Assembly: GCA_921293015.1 (NCBI GenBank)
Contig: OV121081.1
Coordinates: 48,261,877 to 48,325,876 of the forward strand
Direction: 5' to 3'
Origin: Phorcus lineatus
Taxonomy: Eukaryota; Mollusca; Gastropoda; Trochida; Trochidae
Length of the DNA stretch: 64,000 bases
The position numbers were made by a program, and so were the translations under genes. Positions 21,661-32,840 of this stretch are shown in pieces. Below the pieces are notes generated by a model. The model was not told where the DNA came from. It worked only from the letters and a program-made list of their open reading frames with translations, and searched no databases. Every line of letters begins with the position of its first letter. Within the stretch, counting starts at the first letter, position 1.

Positions 21661-24600
21661 CCTCGTCTCTGTTTTAGTAAATGAGGTTTTCCTTCAACAG
21701 GTATATCCGGCTCACCTTGCGGCTGTCTGTCTTGTAGCGCTAATGAATTAGCCAAGATAATCACATTCGGCCTACAAGGGATACTCCCTCTCAGAATTTC
21801 CTCCAGGTAGAGGCTACATATGTAGATTTTTCACAGGGAAACTCTTTAAGAGGTTGGCCATTTTCTTTCGGAACCAGCCGGCGGTTTAAATGGGAACGTA
21901 AATAACGTATTTATTTGTATCCAATCAAATGACATTTCCGACTGAATTATGTCTTGTATGAAGTGTGTTGGAATTAAGGTAATCCCAACGATTACAGTCA
22001 CATTTTAAATGCTCCGTTTGACAGAAGCGTGTTTCCAATACTTTCTTACCTGTGTTTTAGTATAGAATCGGTAACGTGAGAAAATGAGTGGTTGTTTTTA
22101 TAACCTAAGTACCTCTTACGTATACACAACAAAGGACAAAGGATCACTTCCACAACGACAGTTTTACAGAAGAAGTAAACCGATCACCTCTATTAAAGTT
22201 AAAATTTTGTTATTGCGAGGAGACTTATATTTTTCAACCAATGCCAAAATTGTACAGATCAGCTCTAGCCATGATATGACGTCACAACGATATTTTGCCA
22301 TACACAATGTGATTGGCTTCGTAGGTAATAGGTTTTTTTTCTTTAAAGTTCAATGCAATATGGTTAGCTTTATTTGTATATTTTAAAGTTTACCTTTTAA
22401 TACCAATAATTTGTATTGAATATTCTGATATTGAACATAGTCTCCCATAGCCAAAAAGTGTTGGTGTTATTATCAGATCTTTTGTTCGATAATAACTCAG
22501 GAAATTCGTCTGAACAAAACTGAGAAATCTTTCCAAATCATCACCGTTGGCGCTCCGTCACAAACTTGAATGCAGAAAACGAAGTCTGATAATGATGAAA
22601 ATTACTAAACAGAAAATAAATGGTGTAATCACCAAACAATGTTAACATGTCAAATCCAACGTTTCGCCAACAAGACTAATTGGATACCCTCGGTTTCGTT
22701 GCTCAGATCACTAAGGTAACCTTAATCCACTAAGTCAGTCTTAGTGCATTGCTACAAAATTGCACTAGGCTAACTTAGTGTTTAGTTGAAGTTGCTTTGT
22801 GCCACGACCCCCAGGATGTAAGGGCAAGTAAGCGCGTTTATTTCTGAAATGTGCAGCATATGTACCAGTATGGGAATGAACTTACAGTTGAGAGTATCAA
22901 GAGGAAAGAAACATACAGAGTGATACCTGACCGGATAGATGTACCCTTATCATGTACCTCTTGATTAACAGATATTCTTCTACAAACAACCCAATGTTGC
23001 ATTTTACTTTTTTGTAATTTTTTAATCAATATAATTTTTAAGTTTATGTTTGTAAAAGAAACTGAAGTTTGTCAATGTCACCTTTAATGAAGATTTAATC
23101 TTCGTAAATATCATCTTGAATCAAGACTGAATGTTTGTAGACATCATCTTTAATCCAGAATAAATGTTTTGTAAATATCACTTTCAATTCAGATGAAATA
23201 TTTTTGACATGAGAGCACATTTACTGGTCATGGAAGTCGCTTGGTAACGCTGTCTTTCAAATTACTAATCATCGTGTCGTTGGAGGCTATGGTAGCCGTT
23301 AAAAAGCTTGCTTTAATGTACATCAACTGTCTGTTGAGAGAAGTAGTGAGATAGTGTCATTACAGTCTCATCTCTCTTTTTTATATAAAATTTATGTCAC
23401 CGAATTGCTTATCACATGCGTACGTTAAAAGTTTAATCTCTTATCATGAGAACATTCAATCAAAATATTCATATTTGCTTTACAAGGAAATCAACAGTAT
23501 GTCAACAGTTAAAGGTAAAAGACAGCACACAAAAAAGTTTGTGATTCTTCGTTTAGAGATGTATTTCTTTGTTCATACCATTCCCCCCCTGTTCTATAAT
23601 GTTCTATCGCTCTACTGAGTCATGAGTCCCTTCACATGCATATGAAATTGATAGTTAGATCATTTTCATACCAGCTAGTGCTTCTGTGAAATATGGCCGT
23701 GAAAAAAAATACGGAAAGGGTGTAAACGGTTGTCCGGTGTAGAGTAATGAAAATAACATGTGATGGTTAAAACAGATTTAGTTAAAATTTAGTTAATAAG
23801 GAGATATGATAATTATGATTTTCTTTTAGTGTAAACATTTTTTCACATTTTTGTCACAGTATTGTTGAGGGGTGTTATGAGTATTCAAAAGAGGATACAG
23901 AGAACAGTTTAATTCTGTTTCAGATTGAAAGTACAGTTTCAATCAAACGGTTATTGGGGAGCATTATTATAAGAATAATGATTTATAAGAAAAAATACCA
24001 AAGTGTAAAATAGAACAAAGAAATCAAGTGCAGTTATCTGTCAAATGTGTCAGTCAAAGACTCATTACAATGCACTAAACCTCGGCACAAAATAATAATT
24101 TTTAAAGGGAGGGAAGCGTCGACCGTCTTTAGATAAATAAAATGATCTAAAGTGATCGAATCAATTTCCTTACCTCAAATAATTAAAAGGTGTTCCCATA
24201 AAAATGGCCGAACATGTTTTTTGATCTTTGAAGGTTTTCTCTAGAACGACGGATAATCTGGTTGATAAGTGAGATGTTCTGACCCTCTGAAGACATTTAG
24301 AAACATGTAATGTTCACTGGGGAGCATTTGAAGAATAAATCTTTTCAATATGAAGTATGTATCAAATTCTTGAGCAAGTTTCATAATTTGGTAATAGACT
24401 GTTTGACATTTTAAATGAACAAACAACATTTCAGTTGATGAAATTAATGATATCATATTTACTGATTACGGTTTAACTAACTTTACATAAGACGTTAAGA
24501 ACATCCATCAGTTTAAACGGACAGTAGCACATTTTTTTAAAGGTAAATAAAGTGATTGCACGAAAACGTGAATAAATTGAACGGTTTTTTAATCAAAACG

Positions 24601-26186
24601 AGTCCTTAAGAATATTTACCATGTTCAGTTAAGATGCGGAAATATCTTATCTAAAAAGGAATCCCCACCCCTTCCTTGATACTGGTAAGCTGTAGAATAT
24701 TTAATATCACAATAACTAATGGACTATACCGTACATTGATTAGTTGTCTACATATAAATGTAGGTGTTAACTATATGTAAAATGACAGTTCGGGGCTAGT
24801 AATTAATGTCTGTGTTCGTATTTTACATCGGTAATTGGGCGCACAGGATATCAGAAACTTTGGATAACGTAAGTTAATTTGGCTTATTAAAGAAATTTGA
24901 TATTTTCAGACAGATAGATTAATCAGCCTTGTTAGGATTGAAAATATTTTTTTTAGATTTAGATTTTTTGAGGACTGTGTTCCAATGAGGACTTGTCTAG
25001 AAAAAAAGTTTTGACAATAAGTCAACCGAAAGAACGCATGTATAATGATATCATCATTGGGTGTCAAACTGGTGATGAATATCTTTTAGAAAATCGCTTG
25101 CGACTTTTATGTTATGTTCGACCCGCCAAAAGTTTTTCAAAAAGATACGGCTGGATTATGGACTAATCTTACGTTTTAACAGAACAGTCCATTGTTAGGA
25201 TTGAACAATATTCAGTAACAACATAGTACGTACTCAGTAAGATGAAAGAATTTATTTGTAAACAGTTAAAACATCATCTCACCAACCAGTAGGGAAACAG
25301 TAGGATATTCGATATAGTCGGGGTTTTGGTTGGCTTCAATTTGAGATAAACTTTTAAAAACTTGATTGTGTTTTTAAAAAAAGACTTCAAAATATAAGAA
25401 TTTATGTAATGAAAATGCATTTGATAAACATAAACTCCTACTAACTATAAGGGGACGATTACTTAGGTAATTTGAATTTGATAAATCTAACTGGGTGAAA
25501 ATCTGAAATGACGTTACATTTATTACAAAAAGCAGATGAAGGCTTTGGGGAGTTGAAAAAAGATTTCACTAAAAATGTATTGTTCAATATTTGGTATGAA
25601 ATAATATTAAAAAAGTGGCCTGTACAATACTTAACCTATGGCTGAGGCAACTAGACTTGCCAATATTTTCTTGACTTATGAAGGCTTCTTTGATATTTTG
25701 CCATAGGTTCTGGATGACAGACTAGGGAGTTGATATATATTAATGTATGTCAATGCAAATAAATCGCAATTATGTATATCTATGATATGTATTAAACCGA
25801 TTCTGTAAACCAGTAATGGTGTCAGATAGTTAAATAACTAAATTTGCAATATGAACTCCATTATTGTGTATTTCAAAGATACAAATGTATACAATGTTTA
25901 CCGTTACTTACAACATTGTTATTTCGATTTTTAATATGCATTTCCATAACATTAACAGGCACAGATGATACCAGGCACTATTGTGCATAATGTGTTATAT
26001 GGACAATTGCAAGCCTATTAATATGATTTATCTAACAAACTGAGATATATAACATCACAGCATAAGAATTTCTGAAAAGCAAATGTAGGGAAGAACCAGA
26101 AGGTTTAAATTCTCGCAGGAGTACAGTTTCAGAAAGCAACAGATTTTGTTACCTGGTGATATTTTAAGAATACATAATATATAATG
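21661..26186. other. 5' flank of GPCR copy B and intergenic DNA
   Basis: To about 25480 this follows copy A. Four short phrases near 23060-23210, of the type (T/A)AATCTTCGTAAATATCATCTT then CAGAATAAATGTTTTG, form a degenerate local repeat. Beyond 25480 nothing is recognised up to the retrotransposon arm. Confidence 0.45.
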
Positions 26187-27760
26187 ATTTATTAATATTT
26201 CATGCTTTAAATGTTTGAAGTTTGGTTTCTTTTGTGCAAAATTTCATTTTTAAAGCGTTGATTTTGTAAAAAAAAAGTTTCGTTTAAGGAGTTGTTATTA
26301 TTTCCTTTGAATCAAATAGAATGTTTTCTTCACTGAGGACAGTACTTTCCTCTACATAATCTGCAATCCATTCTGATAGTTGTCTCCATATTGTTCTTTG
26401 CATACTGACAAGCAAATAGTACATATGCAATGATTTCATCCGATTCAGTACATATAGAACAAGCCGCGGAATTTAGATATCCTATCTTATACAATGATGT
26501 GTTTGTATTCATGTATAATTTTGAACTGGAACCATCCGAATTCACTCATTTCGGTACATCTTTTTGCCATTTTATTGATATCTCTCATTTCAGTTTCATT
26601 AATTTGTTTCTCAAAATATCCTTCCCATTCTGGTATGTATTCAATTTTATAAAGTTTGATTTAATAAAGTTTTAAAGAATGCTGAACAACCTTCTTGCTT
26701 TTTAATTGTTGATATGTTCCCATTTTTCAAAAAAAGGTTACAATGATTTCGTTAAACCTTCTTCATATGTCTTTACCTTTTCATCTATTGAATCTCTTAA
26801 AAATGTAATTCCCGTTTATGCCATTGCTGGATATAGACTTGGTCATTATTTCTTCCTGACGTCTAGAATTTTAATCACAACTATTCTGATATAATGACAA
26901 CAAGGAAAGAACCTCTTTCCAGAATTTGTTATGAACATTGGGAACAATTTTCTGTGTAATATATTTGGAATCAGCTAACAGAAGCATGTCTATGCCTAAA
27001 AACCAATTTTGTCCAAATTGCATTATCATAGATCAGTCACCTAACCCAACACAATTTTTGCGATGCAATAACTATATTCAAGTCAGGTCCCCTTATTCAC
27101 CCTAGTTCAGGTGTCAGTGACATAAAATCTCTTTTAATTTTATCAGGCTTGCCCTTCCAAATGCATTGGTAGCACTTCTTCTGAAAGTTGCCCATGAATG
27201 CTCTTGAGGAGCTGAGTACACTTCTAAATAATTGAAAGATTTTAGAACAACATTTCTTCAAAACGATGTTAAAATTCTCTTTTACCACAATGCCATTTCT
27301 TTTTCAATTCTTTAAAATTTACCTAAATGATTAAGTTGGGTCATATTATCTATATCAACGTCAAAATCTATACCCAGTAGTTTAAATCGAGTTCGAGACG
27401 AGTACAATTCCCATTCTTTACAGATTTTATATCTTGTTTTTTTACCCAATCCAAATCAAGTTCGTCATGTCCGCATTAATTTTGAACCTTGATAATCTTG
27501 CGAGGAAACTAAAAGTGTTCATTGTTGCGTAGATACTTTTTTCTGAACCATGTGATCCATGTGATCCATGTGATCCAGTGAGCGTGGTATCATCAGCATC
27601 CAAGAGGAGATAGAATATTTCCAAACTGAATACCATGTATTTTTTCGTTATTTTTAATAGTAATTGCTAATATCTCTGGTTATTTACAACATCGTAATAT
27701 ATTTCACAACCGACACCACAATTTGAAAATTTGAAAAAGTCAGCAAATCCATAATTTCTT
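26187..27760 (-). pseudogene. Decayed non-LTR retrotransposon (reverse transcriptase end), left copy
   Basis: Read on the minus strand, frames give LLLDADDTTLTGS (the [YF]ADD catalytic box, here with D for the aromatic residue) and RLSRFKINADMTNLIWIG. They continue with CYQCIWKGKPDKIKRDFM, then the terminal Cys-rich CSICTESDEIIAYVLFACQY followed by a WRQLSEWIADYVEE-type end in a shifted frame. Stops and frameshifts are frequent. It reaches further 5' than the right copy, into the spacer, and includes a GGATCACATG-type 9-bp triplication near 27545-27575. Subfamily is not resolved. Confidence 0.82.
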
Positions 27761-27910
27761 TGTAAACATAATTTGACTTAAAAAATCATAGAATATGGTT
27801 GATTATACATTTATCCCAGATTTCCTGATTCAATATCATAGTTTAAGACGGTCAAATCATTAAAAGCTACATAAGTGTCTGTATAACAGTATCAAGATGT
27901 GATTAATGTC

Positions 27911-29149
27911 AAGAATGGGAATTGTACTGGTCCCGAACTCGATTTAAACTACTGGGTATAGATTTTGACGTTGATATAGATAATTTGACCCAACTAAATT
28001 ATTTAGGTAAATTTTAAAGAATTGAAAAACAATTGAAAAATGGCATTCTGGTCAAAGAGAATTTTAACATCGTTTTGAAGAAATGTTGTTCTAAAATCTT
28101 TCAATTATTTAGAAGTGTACTCAGCTCCTCAAGAGCATTCATGGGCAACTTTCAGAAGAAGTGCTACCAATGCATTTGGAAGGGCAAGCCTGATAAAATT
28201 AAAAGAGATTTTATGTCACCGAAACCTGAACTAGGGTGAATATGGGGACCTGACTTGAATATAGTTATTGCATCGCAAAAATTGTGTTGGGTTAGGTGAC
28301 TGAACTATGATAATGCAATTTGGACAAAATTGGTTTTTAGGCATAGACATGCTTCTTTTAGCTGATTCCAAATATATTACACAGAAAATTGTTCCCAATG
28401 TTCATAACAAATTCTGGAAAGAGGTTCTTTCCTTGTTGTCATTACATCAGAATAGCTGTGATTTAATTCTAGACGTCAGGAAGAAATAATGACCAAGTCT
28501 ATATCCAGCAATGGCATAAACGGGAATTACATTTTTAAGAGATTCAATAGATGAAAAGGTAAAGATATATGAAGAAGGTTTAAAGAAATCATTGTCACCT
28601 TTTTTTGAAAAATAGGAACATATCAACAATTAAAAAGCAAGAAGGTTGTTCAGCATTCTTTAAGACTTTATTAAATCAAACTTTATAAAATTGAATACAT
28701 ACCAGAATGGGAAGGATATTTTGAGAAACAAATTAATGAAACTGAAATGAGAGATATCAATAAAATGGCAAGAAGATGTACCGAAATGAGTGAATTCGGA
28801 TGGTTCCAGTTCAAAAGTATACATGAATACAAACACATCATTGTATAAGATAGGATATCTAAATTCCGCGGCTTGTTCTATATGTACTGAATCGGATGAA
28901 ATCATTGCATATGTACTATATGCCTGTCAGTATGCAAAGAACAATATGGAGACAACTATCAGAATGGATTGCAGATTATGTAGAGGAAAGTACTGTCCTC
29001 AGTGAAGAAAACATTCTATTTGATTCAAAGGGAATAATAACAACTCCTTAAACGAAACTCTTTTTTTTACAAAATCAACGCTTTAAAAATGAAATTTTGC
29101 AGAACAGAAACCAAACTTCAAACATTTAAAGCATGAAATATTAATAAAT
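27911..29149 (+). pseudogene. Decayed non-LTR retrotransposon 3' end, right copy
   Basis: The same 3' part of the element as the left arm in opposite orientation. It shows IWKGKPDKIKRDFMS near 28170-28215, KFWKEVLSLLSL near 28415, CSICTESDEIIAYVLYACQY near 28880 and a frameshifted IWRQLSEWIADYVEESTVL ending at a stop near 29050. It lacks the ADD box present in the left copy. No intact open frame remains. Confidence 0.82.
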
Positions 29150-29189
29150 CTGGTATTGATTCAAGTCCAGAAATATAATAAGTAAATCA

Positions 29190-29350
29190 TATATCGTAAC
29201 AACACCCACCCCATCCTCCCCTCCCTCCCCCCTCCCCCCGTTGACAAAATTTCTTAATGCGGACCACCCCCCCCCCCTCCCCTTAAGAAAATCTGGATCC
29301 CCCCTCCCTTGTTGTCAATTTCTAAATCCGAATCCCCCCCCCCTTTCAAA
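29190..29350. repeat. C-rich low-complexity tract
   Basis: Runs of C interspersed with CCTCCC and the words AAATCTGGATCC and AATCCTGGATCC. A related AAATCCTGGATCTG phrase next to a CCCCCC run occurs at about 61730-61765 in a kinase-gene intron, so this belongs to a dispersed family. Confidence 0.8.
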
Positions 29351-29588
29351 AATCCTGGATCCGCCACGTGTAATTATAGATTAGCCAAAATACATTCTAT
29401 AGAATGACACTCTAGGTTTACATGACGGGTTTAATTTTTGGAGTAGACCAGAGTTTTCTGTGCTTATCATGGCTCGAAGTTGAGGTTTTGGGTAAAACAC
29501 CCGATCCTTGATCCCCAAACTTCTGACGTTATATGATTAGTAGACCCCAATTTTATGCCCGAAAAGGGTAACAGTGTGCCATGTTTGT

Positions 29589-30067
29589 TTAAAGAGCCAC
29601 TCCGTGAGTTGTTGGAGTCATATATGCCAAACTTGATCAATGGTGTCATTTGATCGCGAAGTATCGACTGTTACCAATAAGACATATTTTGAAACTTATT
29701 GGGGTTTTTACAGTGACAATATGAAGGTAGAACGTCGCAATTATGATCGAAAATCGGACAGTGGCGCGCGTCAAAAAGTCAAGCGTACTTTTGGAGACTT
29801 ATCTAAAACTGTCAGCAGGGCAGTTAGGAGTTGATAGTGTTTGTTGGGTTGTATAACTAGTATAAATGTATATTGGACGTGATATCTAAACCTTCTGTGC
29901 ATTTATAAGGATGTTTTTATAATTTCATGGAAAACCAGTATTTGTCATATATATGTCCTTTGGACATGAAAAGTTCAGATGTTTTGATTTTATATCACCA
30001 CATATGACATTTAGGTTCGTATCAAAGGTAAATAATATGTTATGAAAGTCACGGAGTGGCTCTTTAA
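29589..30067. mobile_element. MITE with TTAA-flanked terminal inverted repeats
   Basis: The left end TTAAAGAGCCACTCCGTGA (29589-29607) is the exact reverse complement of the right end at 30049-30067. TTAA at both outer edges is the target duplication typical of piggyBac-type elements. The 479-bp interior has no transposase. A diverged copy in opposite orientation lies at about 44511-44985. Confidence 0.85.
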
Positions 30068-30465
30068 CATTGCAAAATTGTATGATCTAGTCTTTCAGAA
30101 CGTCAACCATTGTTTTAGCCGTCTATGCCAGATTTATCATAGTTAATTTTTCTAATTCAAACCTTTGGCTAACAAAAGTATAATTTCTCTTTTGAGCAAG
30201 CTGTTTATATATATCACAATTGTAACAGTACACTGTACCTGTACATTTGATATTAAGCAGGCAAACATTGTTGACTTTATTCTATGTATTTAGCTGTAAC
30301 TCGATTCATTCAAAATACTTCAAATTCCCACCCTCCATCCCCTTCCCCACGGTAATACAGGTAACAGCATCATAATCCAGATTATACTACTGGTATTAAA
30401 ACAAGCTTAGGGTTATTCGTATTATAATACGAATCAATTCTGTCATCTAATTGCTTGTAAATAGA

Positions 30466-30496
30466 GTTGTTGTTGTTGTTGTTGTTGTTGTTGTTG
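30466..30496. repeat. (GTT)n microsatellite
   Basis: About ten GTT units, uninterrupted. Confidence 0.97.
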
Positions 30497-31780
30497 GAAA
30501 TATCTCCAAAGTGACATTAATAATTTACCAAAATTGTTTATCATTCTAAAGGGGAGTCTAACTTACATCCTTCTGATTCGTCGGACAGAACACTAACCAC
30601 ATTTCTATCATCAGCCAGACAGTTGATTAGGGTTTATTTTAAAATGTGTTGACCGAGGTTACGATTTTAATAAGAGTTTCAGCGATGATTAACGATATAT
30701 ATTACAATATATTGCATTCAAATTGGATATTTCAAGTGCCAAAGTAACATTCTGTCATTAACGAATTGAAAACAAATCCAATTCAGTAAAATGTCAAACC
30801 CTAACTTCGTCATCCTCGGTCGGTTTCATTTTGAAACTCTGTACTGAAATTACCCGCCCTTTATTTGACTAAGCCAATGAACTTGTTACTTCGACGCGAC
30901 CTGCGAGCCTAACAAAAGTAGTTTTACAACGCGTTTTAGCATTTGAGGTAATTAGCTTGTATTTCAAGCACTAAGTTCATCAGGAGGGTAGTTTTCTTTG
31001 TAAATTTCAAATTCATTTATGTGAGTACGTGCCTAAAGGGACTGTTTAAAATTCAGCTATACCAAACACATTTCTACCACTCACATTATGCAGTTTCATT
31101 GCATTACTATTTCATTACTAGACGCAAGGGCGGATAGTTTAAGTATAAATGTTTGTGATGAAAATACCCGGAGGTGATTGTGAGAATTTCGAAACAGTAA
31201 GCCCTGCGTGAACATGTATAACCGTTCACTGTCATTTGTAAAACATCAGACTGATTTTCCTGTGTTCAAGTCAATATCAGCAATTTGACCTGTCTATTGT
31301 CATTTGTGAAACGTACGACTGACTTGCAGTTACTTATGCAAAAATGTCACCATGCATTCGGGACTGATTTGCGAAAATGTTCATAATTTCCTAATCAATT
31401 AAAACTAATCTTTTATAATCTTTCTTATGGGATATAAGCTGTATTCACGGAAGAAAGCTGTCTTTACTGAGGTTTTACAATTAAATTTTACCTCATGTTT
31501 TTGCTTTGGCCCAAAACAAATTCAAGTCGCCCTCTATACTTTAGTGTACATTACAATTTTTTTTATCTCTTTAGATTTTCGAAAAGTTTACAATCTAGCT
31601 TTCAGGACGAATTTAACACAGAAAATGAAACAATGCTGTATTGATATAGCCTTTTTTATTCATATCTCAAAACAGAAAAGTTGCAAAAAAGGGAAGTAAC
31701 ACCTTTTTTGAAAAAAAAAATATTTCTTAAAATTTTCTCCAATAACCTTTAGGTTGTCAAATATTTTATTTCTGAGGGTC
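30497..31780. other. Intergenic DNA, no gene seen
   Basis: AT-rich. Two related phrases, CTGTCATTTGTAAAACATCAGACTGA-type and TTGTCATTTGTGAAACGTACGACTGA-type, occur near 31230 and 31297. The 90-codon open frame at 31427 has no recognisable domain. Confidence 0.45.
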
Positions 31781-32050
31781 AATCATCTCATCGCTGAACC
31801 TGGGCATCAGTAGTCTGAAATTATCAAATATTAGCAAAAGCCAATGGCGGCCATTTTAGTATGATCACCTTTCATCATTTGAGGTAGGGAAATAGATTTC
31901 CATTGCTTACCTGAACAAGATATGTTCGTTTTTAGAAACTGGTTCTTTTTATTAAAAGACATTGTCACTCAATTGGTAAAAAATAATTGTTTTCGTGAGA
32001 TTACTTTATTTATCTAACAAAAGGTGTCACTGCCCCATTAAGCATTACAT
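31780..32050. repeat. Dispersed repeat, best-preserved copy
   Basis: Holds the words of this family in order: CATCAGTAGTCTGAAATTAT, GGCGGCCATTTTAGTATGA, TTTGAGGTAGGGAAAT, TGCTTACCTGAACAAGAT, then CGTGAGATTACTTTATTTAT and CACTGCCCCATTAAGC. About 270 bp, non-coding. Terminal repeats were not identified. Confidence 0.6.
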
Positions 32051-32319
32051 TCTCGATCTTAATAGTGCAAGTATTGCATTCACCCTTTGGGAAACTAAAC
32101 ATAAGTTATGAAAAATTAAAAGTTAAAACTTTACATTAATATACGATCAATTAAGTAAGAGATTCAAATTCTAATGACTATAATCTTCGATAAAATTCAT
32201 CCGTACGAACTATGAAATGTAGAACGTCGTCTTATACAAGGTCTTTTTTACCCAATACAATAAAACTATGATACGTCGTCCGGTTTCAAAAATTCAGTTT
32301 GTGTATCTGAAAATAGACC

Positions 32320-32840
32320 TATTTTTTTCGATCTTAATTATGGCACAAGAACATGTCAAATTATTCATTCTCGCCTCAGGCTCCACTATAGTGACTTGAA
32401 TGCCGATAAATTTAATAGACACATCATTGACAGTCCTGCGTGTTCATGTGGCCACCCAATCGAAAATGCTGTGCTCTACTTTTTCACATGCCATAAGTTC
32501 ACGGAAATAAGAAACCAATCATTATTTTATTTGAAAGGATTTTCTATCAATACAATATTGCGGGGATGTCCATCTCTCACACAAAAATGACCTAGAAAAT
32601 TTTCTGAACTCGATTTACAATTATATCATGAAGTCTGATCAATTTGAAATTTCATAAGCACATTCATTTTATAACGACTGCCAAATAAACAAATGGTATA
32701 CACGCAATATCAGTGTATATTTCTTCGAAATTGAATAACGATTTGTCATACGTCACTCACTTTAATTTGTTTGTATATATTTTCATACATGTATGTGATT
32801 ATATTAGAGCGGCCTTAAAATAAGCTCTTTTGAGCTTGTT
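32320..32840 (+). pseudogene. 3' fragment of a non-LTR retrotransposon
   Basis: The frames give a short CQIIHSRLRLHYSDLNADKF phrase followed by PACSCGHPIENAVLYFFTCH and RNQSLFYL. This is the C-terminal C-x-C-x-H/E-x-C-type region that follows the reverse transcriptase in many invertebrate LINEs. No reverse transcriptase core is present upstream, so it is a 5'-truncated insertion. Its sequence differs from the element in the 26-29 kb palindrome. Confidence 0.75.

Larger units (their letters stand above)
19660..25480. repeat. Segmental duplication, copy B
   Basis: Counterpart of 5980-14640, in the same orientation. Non-coding parts have clearly diverged with many indels, while the GPCR frame is much better conserved. 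It lacks the 2.9-kb array-bearing segment of copy A. Confidence 0.8.
26187..29149. repeat. Large inverted repeat of retrotransposon sequence
   Basis: The left arm 26187-27418 is the reverse complement of the right arm 27911-29149 along its whole length (1232 and 1239 bp), with only scattered substitutions and small indels. The central spacer is 492 bp. Both arm ends are sharp: AAGAATGGGAATTGTACT opens the right arm and closes the left one. A transcript crossing it could fold into a long double-stranded RNA. Confidence 0.92.
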
